Shown: piece by piece, positions 27,215-35,251 of the stretch
Layout: each line of letters begins with the position of its first letter
How positions within the stretch are numbered: position 1 is the stretch's first letter
Source: Trichothermofontia sichuanensis B231
Lineage (GTDB): Bacteria; Cyanobacteriota; Cyanobacteriia; B231
Direction: 5' to 3'
Assembly (NCBI RefSeq): GCF_026240635.1
Contig: NZ_CP110848.1
Location: 746,501-810,500 of the forward strand
DNA: 64,000 nt
Made by a program: the position numbers and the translations under genes
Notes under the pieces: model-generated
What the model was told of the DNA's origin: nothing
The model's database searches: none
The model's input: only the letters and a program-made list of their open reading frames with translations

Positions 27215-27787
27215 ATGATTAGTGTTACCACTCCCAGCCTCACGTTTGAAGACTACCTCACCTACGACGATGGCACCGATAACCGTTATGAACTGATCGA
27301 TGGACGCCTAGAACTGATGAATCCATCGCGAGTCGAACACTTTTTAATTGCAAAGTTTCTCGAACAACAACTGGATGCAGAAATTCAGCGACTATCCTTG
27401 CCCTGGCTTACCTTTCGGGAAGCGGGGGTTAGAACTGGGTTTAACAAGTCACGGTTGACTGATCTCTGTATCGTCACGCAGGAACAAGCTAAGGAGCTTT
27501 TGGGACAGGCAGCGGTCTTTCAAACGGCTCCTTTGCTAATTGTAGAGGTTGTCAGTCCAGACTTGATCGCTCGTGATTATCGCTACAAACGATCGGAATA
27601 TGCGGCCCTAGAAGTTCCCGAATACTGGATTGTTGATCCGCTAGAGGCCAAAGTAACGGTGTTGCGGTGGGAAGAAGGGTGGTACGAGGAACTGGTTTTG
27701 ACTGGGGAGCAGCCGATCGTGTCACCGACCTTGCCGGAATTAACCCTGACTGTCGATCGCATTCTGGCAGCGGGGACGATTAGCTAA
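27215..27787 (+). CDS. Uma2 family (DUF820) endonuclease-like protein
   Basis: A 190-residue protein with the PD-(D/E)xK-like Uma2 fold: YELIDGRLELMNPSR near the N-terminus, RLTDLCIV (acidic residue), LLIVEVVSPD (Glu) and RYKRSEYAALEVPEYWIVDP at the core, then VTVLRW. Uma2 genes occur in dozens per cyanobacterial genome and their role is unclear; a nuclease activity is supposed from the fold. It lies between cas5 and cas4-cas1 in the same direction but is probably a passenger. Catalytic-type residues are retained. The ATG follows a tandem CACCATTATCCTCACCATTAT and has no clear ribosome site. Confidence 0.85.
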   Translation: MISVTTPSLTFEDYLTYDDGTDNRYELIDGRLELMNPSRVEHFLIAKFLEQQLDAEIQRLSLPWLTFREAGVRTGFNKSRLTDLCIVTQEQAKELLGQAAVFQTAPLLIVEVVSPDLIARDYRYKRSEYAALEVPEYWIVDPLEAKVTVLRWEEGWYEELVLTGEQPIVSPTLPELTLTVDRILAAGTIS

Positions 27788-27830
27788 ACTGCAACTAAGG
27801 GCGCTTGTTTATTCTCTCTTGTCGATTGCC

Positions 27831-28409
27831 ATGATTGTGTCACCTAGCATTGCATCCCCCACTCAGCCACTCACCCTAGCAGAATACCTGGCACTGCCGG
27901 AGGGCGAGACGGGCTACGAGTTAATTGATGGACAGATAATTGCGAAAATGTCACCGAAGCGATTTCATTCAAGAACCCAGAAAACCCTACTCTATATTTT
28001 GGATAATTGGTGTCAGGAACGGGGTGAGGTCGGGATTGAGTGGGCAGTGACGTTGACGCGCCGAGAGCAAGATTGGGTGCCGATTCCGGACTTGTTGTAT
28101 GTTTCTTGCGATCGCCTGCCGCGGGATTGCTTGGAAGATGGGCCGTGTCCGGTACCCCCAGAGTTAGCGATCGAAATTATTTCACCGGACCAAAATTTTG
28201 GCACAATACTCGAAAAGGTAATGAATTATCTGGCCGCAGGGGTATTACGGGTTTGGGTGGTTGATCCGCGGGCAAAAAGTATTACGGTATTTTATCCAGA
28301 TGCACCGCCGCAAACCTTTACGGGGGAGAGGGTATTAACAGATGAGGTTCTGCCTGATTTGCAATTAACGGCCCAACAGGTGTTTCAGCAGGCCGGGTTA
28401 CTCCCATAA
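27831..28409 (+). CDS. Second Uma2 family (DUF820) protein
   Basis: A 192-residue Uma2 protein of a different subgroup from its neighbour, so the pair is not a recent duplication. Motifs are LTLAEYLALPEGETGYELIDGQI, WVPIPDLLYVS (Asp), PELAIEIISPDQ (Glu) and EKVMNYLAAGVLRVWVVDP (Lys region). I start at ATG 27831; a TTG at 27819 gives four more residues. It ends 27 bp before a degenerate CRISPR-repeat element that precedes cas4-cas1. Function unknown, as for the family. Confidence 0.85.
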   Translation: MIVSPSIASPTQPLTLAEYLALPEGETGYELIDGQIIAKMSPKRFHSRTQKTLLYILDNWCQERGEVGIEWAVTLTRREQDWVPIPDLLYVSCDRLPRDCLEDGPCPVPPELAIEIISPDQNFGTILEKVMNYLAAGVLRVWVVDPRAKSITVFYPDAPPQTFTGERVLTDEVLPDLQLTAQQVFQQAGLLP

Positions 28410-28435
28410 GGTGGGATAAAACTGCGAACTTAACA

Positions 28436-28480
28436 GTGCGCAAAAACTGAATTTATAGCCTTTGATGCCGTCAGGCGCTT
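28436..28480 (+). repeat. Degenerate CRISPR-repeat element upstream of cas4-cas1
   Basis: CCTTTGATGCCGTCAGGCGCTT (28459-28480) agrees with repeat positions 10-31 at 20 of 22 bases, including the GCC/GGC stem. GTGCGCAAAAAC (28436-28447) resembles the repeat's first bases with an insertion between. The 5'-handle part (TTGAGCAC) is lost. It starts 108 bp before the cas4-cas1 ATG. It may be a Cas6 or Cascade binding site in the leader of the adaptation operon, or an array relic. Confidence 0.7.
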
Positions 28481-28543
28481 CATTTGTGTTCCCTTGGGTG
28501 AACGCACCGAACAACGTTTCTTGTTTGTTTAAGGAGGTTCCTG

Positions 28544-30208
28544 ATGGTGATGATGGCTGATCCGATCGCGAGGCAGGATAGTGTGCGGGTATCGGCGCTC
28601 CATGCGTTGGCCTACTGTCCGCGTTTGTTTTACCTGGAGGAGGTTGAAGAACTTTATACGCAGGATGCGGCGGTGTTTGCGGGACGACGGCTCCATGTAG
28701 AACTGGAGCAGCAGGAGGATGCGCAATGGCAGGATTTGTATTTGGAAAGTGAAGATTTGGGCTTGCGGGGGCGCTTAGATGCCCTGCGCACGCGATCGGG
28801 CCAATTGATTCCCTATGAACATAAGCGGGGACGGGCACACCGGGATGAGGCGAATCAACCCCAAGCCTGGGACAGCGATCGCTTGCAAATTCTGGCCTAT
28901 GCCTGCTTAATCGAGTCGGCGTTGGGCACACCCGTGGCGGAGGGACGGATTCGCTACCATGCCGATAATGTGGTGGTGCATGTGCCGTTGACGGATGCGG
29001 GACGGGCGGAGGTGCGGCAGGCGATCGCGGCGGCGCGGGCATTGCGCCAGTCGGACTTGCGGCCACCGGTGACGGTGAATGAACGGCTCTGTGCGCGGTG
29101 TTCATTAGCGCCAGTTTGTTTACCCGAAGAAGCCCGATTAGCCCACGATCGCGAGTGGGAGCCGGTGCGGTTATTTCCAGCGGATGACGATCGCCAGGTG
29201 GTGCATGTATTGGAGCCGGGCAGTCGGGTGGGCCGGACGGGGGAGCAGTTGAAGGTGGCACGACTGAATCAGCCAGTGGAACTGTTCCCAATTCGGCAGG
29301 TGGCTCAGGTGGTATTGCATAGCTATGCCCAGATTTCGACCCAGGCGTTGCATTTTTGTGCGGATCAGGGGGTAGGGGTACATTTCATTTCGGGCGGTGG
29401 GCGGTATCTGGGCAGTTTTGATACGCGGCAGGGCAGTATCCAGCGGCGGATTCGTCAGTATCAGGCGTTAACAGATGGAGCAGTGTGTTTGCGGCTAGCC
29501 CAGCGGTTGGTGATGTGTCGGGGCCAGGGCCAGCGCAAGTTTTTGATGCGCGGGCAGCGATCGGCTTCGCCAGCGGTCCAAGCAGCCTTAAAACCGACGA
29601 TCGCGCAGATGCAGGCGGTATTGAAGCAGGTGGACCGGGCGGATTCGTTGGCAACGTTGCTGGGGCTAGAGGGGAAGTTAGCGGCGTTGTATTTTGGCGC
29701 GTTGCCGTTGTTGATTGGGGAGAAGGTGCCGCCGGAGTTGCGGTTTGATGGCCGGAATCGGCGTCCGCCGAAGGATCGGTTTAATGCATTGCTGAGTTTT
29801 GGCTATGCGTTGGTATTTAAGGATGTGATGAATGGGATTCTGACGGTGGGCCTGGAGCCGGCGTTGGGGTTCTATCATCAACCGCGATCGCAGGCAGCAC
29901 CGTTGGCGTTGGATTTGCTGGAGATTTTCCGGGTGCCGTTGGTGGATATGACGGTGATGGCGTCGGTGAATCGGGGGCAGTGGGATGTGGCGGCGGATTT
30001 TGAGGTGCGGGGGCCGCAGGTGTGGCTGAGTGAGGTGGGGCGGCATAAGTTTGTGGAACTCTATGAGCGGCGCAAGGAGGAAACGTGGAAGCATCCCAAA
30101 CTGGGCTATGCGTTGTCCTATCGGCGCTGGTTTGAGTTGGAGGTGCGGTTGTTGGAGAAGGAGTGGATGGGGGAAGGGGGCCTATTCGCCCAGTTGGTGT
30201 TGCGCTAG
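28544..30208 (+). CDS. cas4-cas1: Cas4-Cas1 fusion, spacer acquisition
   Basis: A 554-residue fusion. The Cas4 part (about 1-200) has YCPRLFYL near residue 25, the nuclease core GLRGRLDALR...YEHKRGR (about 84-103), and the Cys cluster CARCSLAPVC that completes an iron-sulfur site. Cas1 follows (about 215-554) with LGLEGKLAALYFGALP (catalytic Glu), LGFYHQPRSQAAPLALDLLEIFR (catalytic His and acidic residue). Cas1 integrates spacers; Cas4 trims prespacers and selects PAM and orientation. Fusion is usual for Myxan and some other type I systems. A perfect ribosome site (AAGGAGG) precedes ATG 28544. Its own promoter probably lies in the 134-bp gap with the degenerate repeat. Confidence 0.93.
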   Translation: MVMMADPIARQDSVRVSALHALAYCPRLFYLEEVEELYTQDAAVFAGRRLHVELEQQEDAQWQDLYLESEDLGLRGRLDALRTRSGQLIPYEHKRGRAHRDEANQPQAWDSDRLQILAYACLIESALGTPVAEGRIRYHADNVVVHVPLTDAGRAEVRQAIAAARALRQSDLRPPVTVNERLCARCSLAPVCLPEEARLAHDREWEPVRLFPADDDRQVVHVLEPGSRVGRTGEQLKVARLNQPVELFPIRQVAQVVLHSYAQISTQALHFCADQGVGVHFISGGGRYLGSFDTRQGSIQRRIRQYQALTDGAVCLRLAQRLVMCRGQGQRKFLMRGQRSASPAVQAALKPTIAQMQAVLKQVDRADSLATLLGLEGKLAALYFGALPLLIGEKVPPELRFDGRNRRPPKDRFNALLSFGYALVFKDVMNGILTVGLEPALGFYHQPRSQAAPLALDLLEIFRVPLVDMTVMASVNRGQWDVAADFEVRGPQVWLSEVGRHKFVELYERRKEETWKHPKLGYALSYRRWFELEVRLLEKEWMGEGGLFAQLVLR

Positions 30209-30328
30209 GGATTTTCCCCTGACCCTGAGTTGATGTTGTGGTAGGGGCGGGTTGCGTCTCAATCTGGCTCAAATACTGACCCTATGGATGAACCCACCCT
30301 CAATCAATCGTCAATAGAAATAACAATT

Positions 30329-30622
30329 ATGGCTGAACTGAAGCATTGGTATATGGTTTGTTACGACATTCGGGACCCGAAGCGTTGGCGGAAGGCATAT
30401 CGGTTACTAGAAGGGTATGGAGAGCGGTTGCAATATTCGATTTTTCGCTGTTGGCTGTCGCAGCGCGATCGCGAGCGATTGCGCTGGGAGTTGGAAAAGG
30501 TGCTGGCGGCGGAGGATAGTTTGTTGCTGGTGGGGATGTGCGATCGCTGTGTGCAGCGGATTCCCAGCTATAACCGCCCGGAGTCGTGGCAGGTGCGGGG
30601 CGATCGTTTTCGTATTTTGTAG
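30329..30622 (+). CDS. cas2: CRISPR adaptation protein Cas2
   Basis: A 97-residue protein of usual Cas2 size. HWYMVCYDIRDPKRWRKAYRLLEGYGERLQYSIFRCWLS is the standard N-terminal half with the conserved Asp in YDI; the C-terminus RIPSYNRPESWQVRGDRFRIL is basic. Cas2 dimers bridge two Cas1 dimers in the integrase complex. I choose ATG 30329 because the conserved beta-strand then begins at residue 6; ATG 30284 would add 15 unfamiliar residues. Neither start has a clear ribosome site. The array begins 289 bp downstream. Confidence 0.9.
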   Translation: MAELKHWYMVCYDIRDPKRWRKAYRLLEGYGERLQYSIFRCWLSQRDRERLRWELEKVLAAEDSLLLVGMCDRCVQRIPSYNRPESWQVRGDRFRIL

Positions 30623-30911
30623 GGAAATGCAAGCAGGGCTGGTGGTTAGCGGGCGTGGCGGGTTGAAATAGGCTGTAAGTGTTATGGCTGGCCTGTTTCA
30701 GCGTTTTTGGATGGTCGTGAAGTGCTTGTATGGCTGGGGTAAGAGGGCTGGCGGTTTGGCCGAGAGTGGGTTATCAGCTTGGTCAGTGGGGGTTAGGGAT
30801 TGAGACAGTGTAGGTTAGAATAGGGATAGTTGCGCGGTAATTGGGCCAACGTCGAGGGCGCTTGCAAGACCGCTCTGGAAAGCTTGCCTGGTAAGGGATA
30901 CAACTCCCACC
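30623..30911 (+). promoter_or_regulatory. CRISPR leader
   Basis: The region between cas2 and repeat 1. It is not AT-rich, unlike many leaders. TTAGGG (30793-30798), 17 bases, TAGAAT (30816-30821) is a candidate array promoter about 90 bp before repeat 1. Orientation is supported by the repeat itself: the GCC-GTAA-GGC stem is followed by nine bases ending in a plausible 8-base handle, as type I processing requires. No integration-host-factor site was identified. Confidence 0.6.
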
Positions 30912-32818
30912 GTGCAAAACCCTTTGATGCCGTAAGGCGTTGAGCACGAGCGCATGATCCAGGTCATCCAACATCTGATCCAAGTGCAAAACCCTTTGAT
31001 GCCGTAAGGCGTTGAGCACCAAGACCCCACCTTCCAGGGCAAATCGAGCATCCAGGTGCAAAACCCTTTGATGCCGTAAGGCGTTGAGCACCAAGTGGCG
31101 TTGGCCACTATCGCCCTCCGCCGCTTAGGTGCAAAACCCTTTGATGCCGTAAGGCGTTGAGCACCTGGGTACTGGTAAAGAAGTTGATCCTACTCTTTCC
31201 TGTGCAAAACCCTTTGATGCCGTAAGGCGTTGAGCACGACAAACTGCTTGCCACCCTAATCCGGGTGGGCAGGTGCAAAACCCTTTGATGCCGTAAGGCG
31301 TTGAGCACCAGCAGAGATTTTATCCAAGCATAGCGCTTGGATAGTGCAAAACCCTTTGATGCCGTAAGGCGTTGAGCACGCTCTTCGGTTATATGGTACG
31401 TGCGTACTATTAAGCCGTGCAAAACCCTTTGATGCCGTAAGGCGTTGAGCACAATCTATCGCAGCCCGCCAGCGGGGGATTGAGATTCATGTGCAAAACC
31501 CTTTGATGCCGTAAGGCGTTGAGCACCAAGATTAGGAGAACTTAACTCTAATCCAGCTGAGTGCAAAACCCTTTGATGCCGTAAGGCGTTGAGCACAATC
31601 TAATTCTGATGATGCTGATTCATCATCAGACTCTAGTGCAAAACCCTTTGATGCCGTAAGGCGTTGAGCACCATCTCCTATGTCCCCAGAAGAGGCTGAG
31701 GCAGTAGTGCAAAACCCTTTGATGCCGTAAGGCGTTGAGCACGTAAAGTAGTTACTTTTGAAAAGATTCCGTATGTAGTGTGCAAAACCCTTTGATGCCG
31801 TAAGGCGTTGAGCACTAGGGGTGGGAGTAACAGGGCTATCTAGGTAATCGAAGTGCAAAACCCTTTGATGCCGTAAGGCGTTGAGCACAAAGCAGTATAG
31901 CCCCCCATATTGCAAGAATCAATGTGCAAAACCCTTTGATGCCGTAAGGCGTTGAGCACCCTCATTGCAACAAAACACTAAACGGCCTTCAATAAGTGCA
32001 AAACCCTTTGATGCCGTAAGGCGTTGAGCACCAAAGCCCCCCAATGGCGCGTGGGGGGCTTTGTTGGTGCAAAACCCTTTGATGCCGTAAGGCGTTGAGC
32101 ACAATCAGATTCAGACAAAGACAGCAATTCCTGGATTGGTGCAAAACCCTTTGATGCCGTAAGGCGTTGAGCACAGCCTGCAAAGGAGGAGATATGCATC
32201 GTCTTCAGATAGTGCAAAACCCTTTGATGCCGTAAGGCGTTGAGCACCGTACGGCTACGACTGCCTTGGCTCTGGCGTTGATCTGTGCAAAACCCTTTGA
32301 TGCCGTAAGGCGTTGAGCACCAAATCTACTGAAGTCTTGAGAGTTTCAAGTAAATGTGCAAAACCCTTTGATGCCGTAAGGCGTTGAGCACCAGGAATTA
32401 CCGCCAATTTCCCCGATGTTATTGCCAGTGCAAAACCCTTTGATGCCGTAAGGCGTTGAGCACGCATTTATCCTTTTCCGGAAAATCGCCTGCCCAGTGT
32501 GCAAAACCCTTTGATGCCGTAAGGCGTTGAGCACCTGCTTGGATTGCAGTGTGAAATCGACTCCTTCGGTGCAAAACCCTTTGATGCCGTAAGGCGTTGA
32601 GCACCAATGGTTTTTATCGGATCTTCTGGCAATTCCTATGTGCAAAACCCTTTGATGCCGTAAGGCGTTGAGCACACTACGTCACTTGGTATATGGAATT
32701 TGTCCCGACCGTGCAAAACCCTTTGATGCCGTAAGGCGTTGAGCACCGTATCTCTGCTGCTTTGAATCAGCAGAATACCTTTGTGCAAAACCCTTTGATG
32801 CCGTAAGGCGTTGAGCAC
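30912..32818 (+). CRISPR. Type I-B array: 27 repeats of 36 bp, 26 spacers
   Basis: The repeat starts GTGCAAAACCC, has the stem ATGCC-GTAA-GGCG in its middle and ends GTTGAGCAC. All 27 copies read as identical, including the last (32783-32818). Spacers are 34-39 bp (mostly 35-37). Transcription is predicted left to right from the leader beside cas2. Several spacers contain long inverted repeats: spacer 6 (31309-31343, 9-bp arms), spacer 10 (31597-31635, 10-bp arms), spacer 16 (32032-32066, 12-bp arms) and spacer 26 (32747-32782, 7-bp arms plus four more). Spacer 19 shares 15 bases with the crRNA-like element near cas6. No spacer origin can be assigned without searching. Confidence 0.99.
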
Positions 32819-32956
32819 GAGGAGGGGCGGAGATAGTCCCCTATCTATCCAAATCACCAAAATCTGAGAAGTCTAACCCTTTTCCAATCTCTGACTTATT
32901 ACTAACTGTAAATATCTGATACTACAACCAGACAGATTGAGAAAAGCCACCTATAC
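32819..32956. other. Array trailer end
   Basis: Unique sequence after the last repeat. It is AT-richer than the leader from about 32870. No degenerate repeat, terminator or gene was recognised here. Confidence 0.5.
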
Positions 32957-32984
32957 TTGACAACACTGCGATCGCAGATAAATA
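32957..32984 (+). promoter_or_regulatory. Promoter for the small gene after the array
   Basis: TTGACA (32957-32962), a 16-base spacer that includes a HIP1 octamer, and TAAATA (32979-32984). The start codon at 33015 lies 30 bases downstream of the -10 box. Confidence 0.6.
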
Positions 32985-33014
32985 GCGTGAGAAGAGTGTA
33001 CAGATAGACAAAGT

Positions 33015-33341
33015 ATGAATTGGCACAAAATTCTCAAACTCGCTAAACAAGAGCATCCCTTGGCAATTTCCATGCTTGTCGACCAAGCCTGCCCCTTCCC
33101 AAAGACAACGAGTAAAGCCCTTTGGCGCAGCGGTCAACTTGAACTTTGGCTAGAAGCTCAACAGACACCCCCTCTACGCGACCCCTGTCTTGCTTATCTT
33201 CAAACAGGCTTCCAAAACCTGGCCACACCCACCATCAATCAAGTACATGTGTTCTGCTGTATTACTAACCATACCAACATTGTTTGGCACCAAGTTATCC
33301 AACTCAAAGCTATCCCAGCCAGCCACTTAATGCAGCCATAG
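33015..33341 (+). CDS. Hypothetical protein downstream of the CRISPR array
   Basis: A 108-residue reading frame with ATG start and a consensus-like promoter in front. The sequence (opening MNWHKILKLAKQEHPLAISM, later WRSGQLELWLEAQQTPPL) is helical in the first half and has no recognised domain, membrane helix or catalytic motif. Codon use looks ordinary. It could be a real small gene or the start of one that has lost its 3' part, since no similar continuation is apparent downstream. It may be unrelated to CRISPR. I do not recognise it. Confidence 0.45.
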   Translation: MNWHKILKLAKQEHPLAISMLVDQACPFPKTTSKALWRSGQLELWLEAQQTPPLRDPCLAYLQTGFQNLATPTINQVHVFCCITNHTNIVWHQVIQLKAIPASHLMQP

Positions 33342-33815
33342 CTAGAACCTAGTACCAATGGCAAAATTAACGCCCGATCGCTCCCAGTTCCCCGATACTC
33401 AAACGTTTGCACGCTCAGCTCTGCAAGCAACACAATCGCCTCGACCTATGGAGTATCTTGCCAAATTCCCAGAGCCACACCCGCATCAGCAATAACAACC
33501 AAAACCAGCATAAAATTTGATAGTTATCTTTAGCTTATTCAATATTTACTAAATCATCGGTATCTAAAACATATTGTAATTATACCACTGAGTGGTATTG
33601 GCAGCAGTATTTTATGGATCAGTTGGCATCAGAAGCATCAGACAACCGTCGATCGCGACTTTCCACAAAATACAAATCAAGCCATATCAGTAAATCCATG
33701 GACATCTTTATTGTCACATATAGATCAACAAATAGCATCACCAGCGATTCAGAACATTCTGGAACAAAAATTGGAAAATATACGCCGGAAAAGCGAGATA
33801 CAGAAAAATAATGAA
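33342..33815. other. Gap with no firm gene
   Basis: A 474-bp AT-leaning stretch. One 65-codon frame at 33614-33811 (Ser/Lys-rich, ends just before the MITE) is the only candidate and lacks a ribosome site or recognisable motif, so I do not call it. No repeat or RNA gene was recognised. Confidence 0.5.
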
Positions 33816-33927
33816 GGTTCTTCTGGGATTTTGGGGTAAGCAGTATCAGCAGCTACAAATAAACGATCGCAAATGCTGAGTTTATGGTGGGGGCGCTACG
33901 CGCCCCCACCATAAACTCAGGAGAGCC
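33816..33927 (+). mobile_element. 112-bp MITE, copy 2
   Basis: Ends GGTTCTTCTG and CAGGAGAGCC; the hairpin with 20-bp arms and TAC loop occupies the right half. It is nearly identical to the reversed copy at 10020. The 8-bp flanks (ATAATGAA and GGGAAAAT) do not match, so no target duplication is visible, perhaps through a later change or recombination. Confidence 0.92.
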
Positions 33928-34048
33928 GGGAAAATTATTAGTCATATTCCTCTTAAAGTCTCAGGATATCGCCGTTATTAACCTCAAAGCTTGGCAGATT
34001 AACTGGATATGAGGCGTAGGTGACGCCCCCGGCCACCTTGTTGCCGTG

Positions 34049-34483
34049 CTAGAAGGACGGGGCCTTAGACCCTTTTTTCTGGTAACGCCGATCGCAATAC
34101 AGCGCCCAGGCCACCCCCGATAACCCGGCTAGGGACCCCGACAGCAGGGCCGAGGCCCCCCAGCCCAGTGGCCCTAACCAGTCTGTTACCTCGCAAACCA
34201 GGGCTGTACTGGCGCGTGCCACTGCATAGGCCGTGCCCATCGCCGCTACGCTCACCAGACCCATCTCCACCAACATCTCCATTAAGGCTTTGTGGGAAAG
34301 CTCTTCTTCAAAATAAATGGCCCAGATCGAGGTATACATCAGAATATCTGCTGCCGTTAGCATCAATTGCTTCGGCGCTTCCACACAGGGGGTTGGGGTT
34401 GCCGCTGCGGCGCCCCCCCCTGCCGCACAGCCGACGATCGCTAAAACCACTTCCAATCGCTTTTTGCCTAACGTATTCACCAT
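34049..34483 (-). CDS. Small hydrophobic membrane protein, unknown
   Basis: A 144-residue protein with an Ala/Gly-rich hydrophobic N-terminal segment (about residues 10-27) and further hydrophobic stretches at about 40-55, 70-90 and 102-125; the C-terminus RRYQKKGSKAPSF is basic. Two or three membrane helices are likely. The alternation of Gly/Ala-rich helices loosely recalls DUF697-type or holin-like proteins, but there is no firm match. The region on both sides is repeat-rich. The start ATG (34483) has no strong ribosome site. Confidence 0.55.
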   Translation of the reverse strand: MVNTLGKKRLEVVLAIVGCAAGGGAAAATPTPCVEAPKQLMLTAADILMYTSIWAIYFEEELSHKALMEMLVEMGLVSVAAMGTAYAVARASTALVCEVTDWLGPLGWGASALLSGSLAGLSGVAWALYCDRRYQKKGSKAPSF

Positions 34484-34807
34484 AGTGTTCGTGCTAACTG
34501 TCTACCTATCCAACCTCTCCCTTAAAGCTAGGACTGAAGGAGCAGCGGTTGGTCTACTGCCGATCTCTGCTGCTCACCTTTTATGTCCTGCTCATCTTTA
34601 TTAAGATACACGGGTGAAGATCGCCAAAGTGGGATACACTCCGTTCCCACCTTTACATTTCTCTCCCATGCTAAAAAGTTTAACTGGACTGGGGAATGCT
34701 TTAGGCTCCAACAGTGGGGTTAATTTTCGGTAAACTAGCAATGAGGTTAATTCTCGGTAAAGTTGAAGTTAATCTTTGACAATATCTTTAGATAAAAAGG
34801 CTAAAGA
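34484..34807. other. Gap upstream of the membrane protein
   Basis: A 324-bp stretch with no recognisable gene. The words GGTTAATTTTCGGTAAA and GGTTAATTCTCGGTAAA repeat at about 34717 and 34743. Confidence 0.45.
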
Positions 34808-34960
34808 TATAGTCATTGCCATTGAGGCTGAAACAACACCCTCACCCCCAGCCCCTCTCCCCATGTGGGAGAGGGGCTTAGACATCTCTTTCCAAGCTGA
34901 AATAACTATCACTGGGTACTGAATAAATTAGATAAAGTGTAATTCGGTAAAGGTTGATAA
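34808..34960 (+). repeat. Dispersed repeat with CCCCTCTCCC/GGGAGAGGGG hairpin
   Basis: It runs from TATAGTCATTGCCATTGAGG through ACCCTCACCCCCAGCCCC, the hairpin CCCCTCTCCCCATGTGGGAGAGGGG, to ACTGAATAAATTAGATAAAG. Relatives lie at 50428-50560 and, inverted, at about 59618-59750. It is noncoding. Confidence 0.75.
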
Positions 34961-34970
34961 ACAGATAGTA

Positions 34971-35165
34971 TTAAGGTTCAGTAGGCGATTGGGGTGTTTC
35001 TAAAACTAATTCCAGTAGTTTCAGGTCTAACCACTGGCCAAACTTATAACCGACTTGCCGCAGGTGGGCGACCTCAACAAACCCAAAATGGTAATGAAGG
35101 CGCAGACTCGCTTCATTTGTCGCATCGATCGCTGCCATAATGGCGTGCATATTCAGAGGATTTGG
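34971..35165 (-). pseudogene. GNAT acetyltransferase C-terminal remnant
   Basis: Translation of the minus strand gives an open frame ending at TAA 34971-34973. It reads NMHAIMAAIDATNEASLRLH, then YHFGFVEVAHLRQVGYKFGQWLDL, closely resembling the last third of phosphinothricin-type GNAT N-acetyltransferases, where NMHA, the S-x-x-LH helix and the LGF-x-E-VG-H-L block bind acetyl-CoA. An in-frame stop lies six codons before the Met and the N-terminal two-thirds is missing, so this is a relic. It is flanked by dispersed repeats. Confidence 0.75.
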
Positions 35166-35251
35166 CTACTCTCATTACCATTGAAGGGGACAGGCTTTCC
35201 GTATCGGGATAGGCAAAATCCCACCCTAGGGGGCAACCGATTGAAATGTAC

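Noticed and set aside
20055-32818. CRISPR-associated transposon (CAST) of type I-B
   Set aside because: Cas3 has intact HD and helicase motifs, adaptation genes are present, and no tnsA/B/C or tniQ gene is in the window.
30783-32860. Many open frames on the minus strand of the array with repeated peptides such as LNALRHQRVLH and AQRLTASKGFAL
   Set aside because: They are translations of the CRISPR repeats; the repeat happens to lack stops in some frames.
33614-33811. 65-codon frame before the second MITE
   Set aside because: Low-complexity composition, no ribosome site, and no recognised motif.
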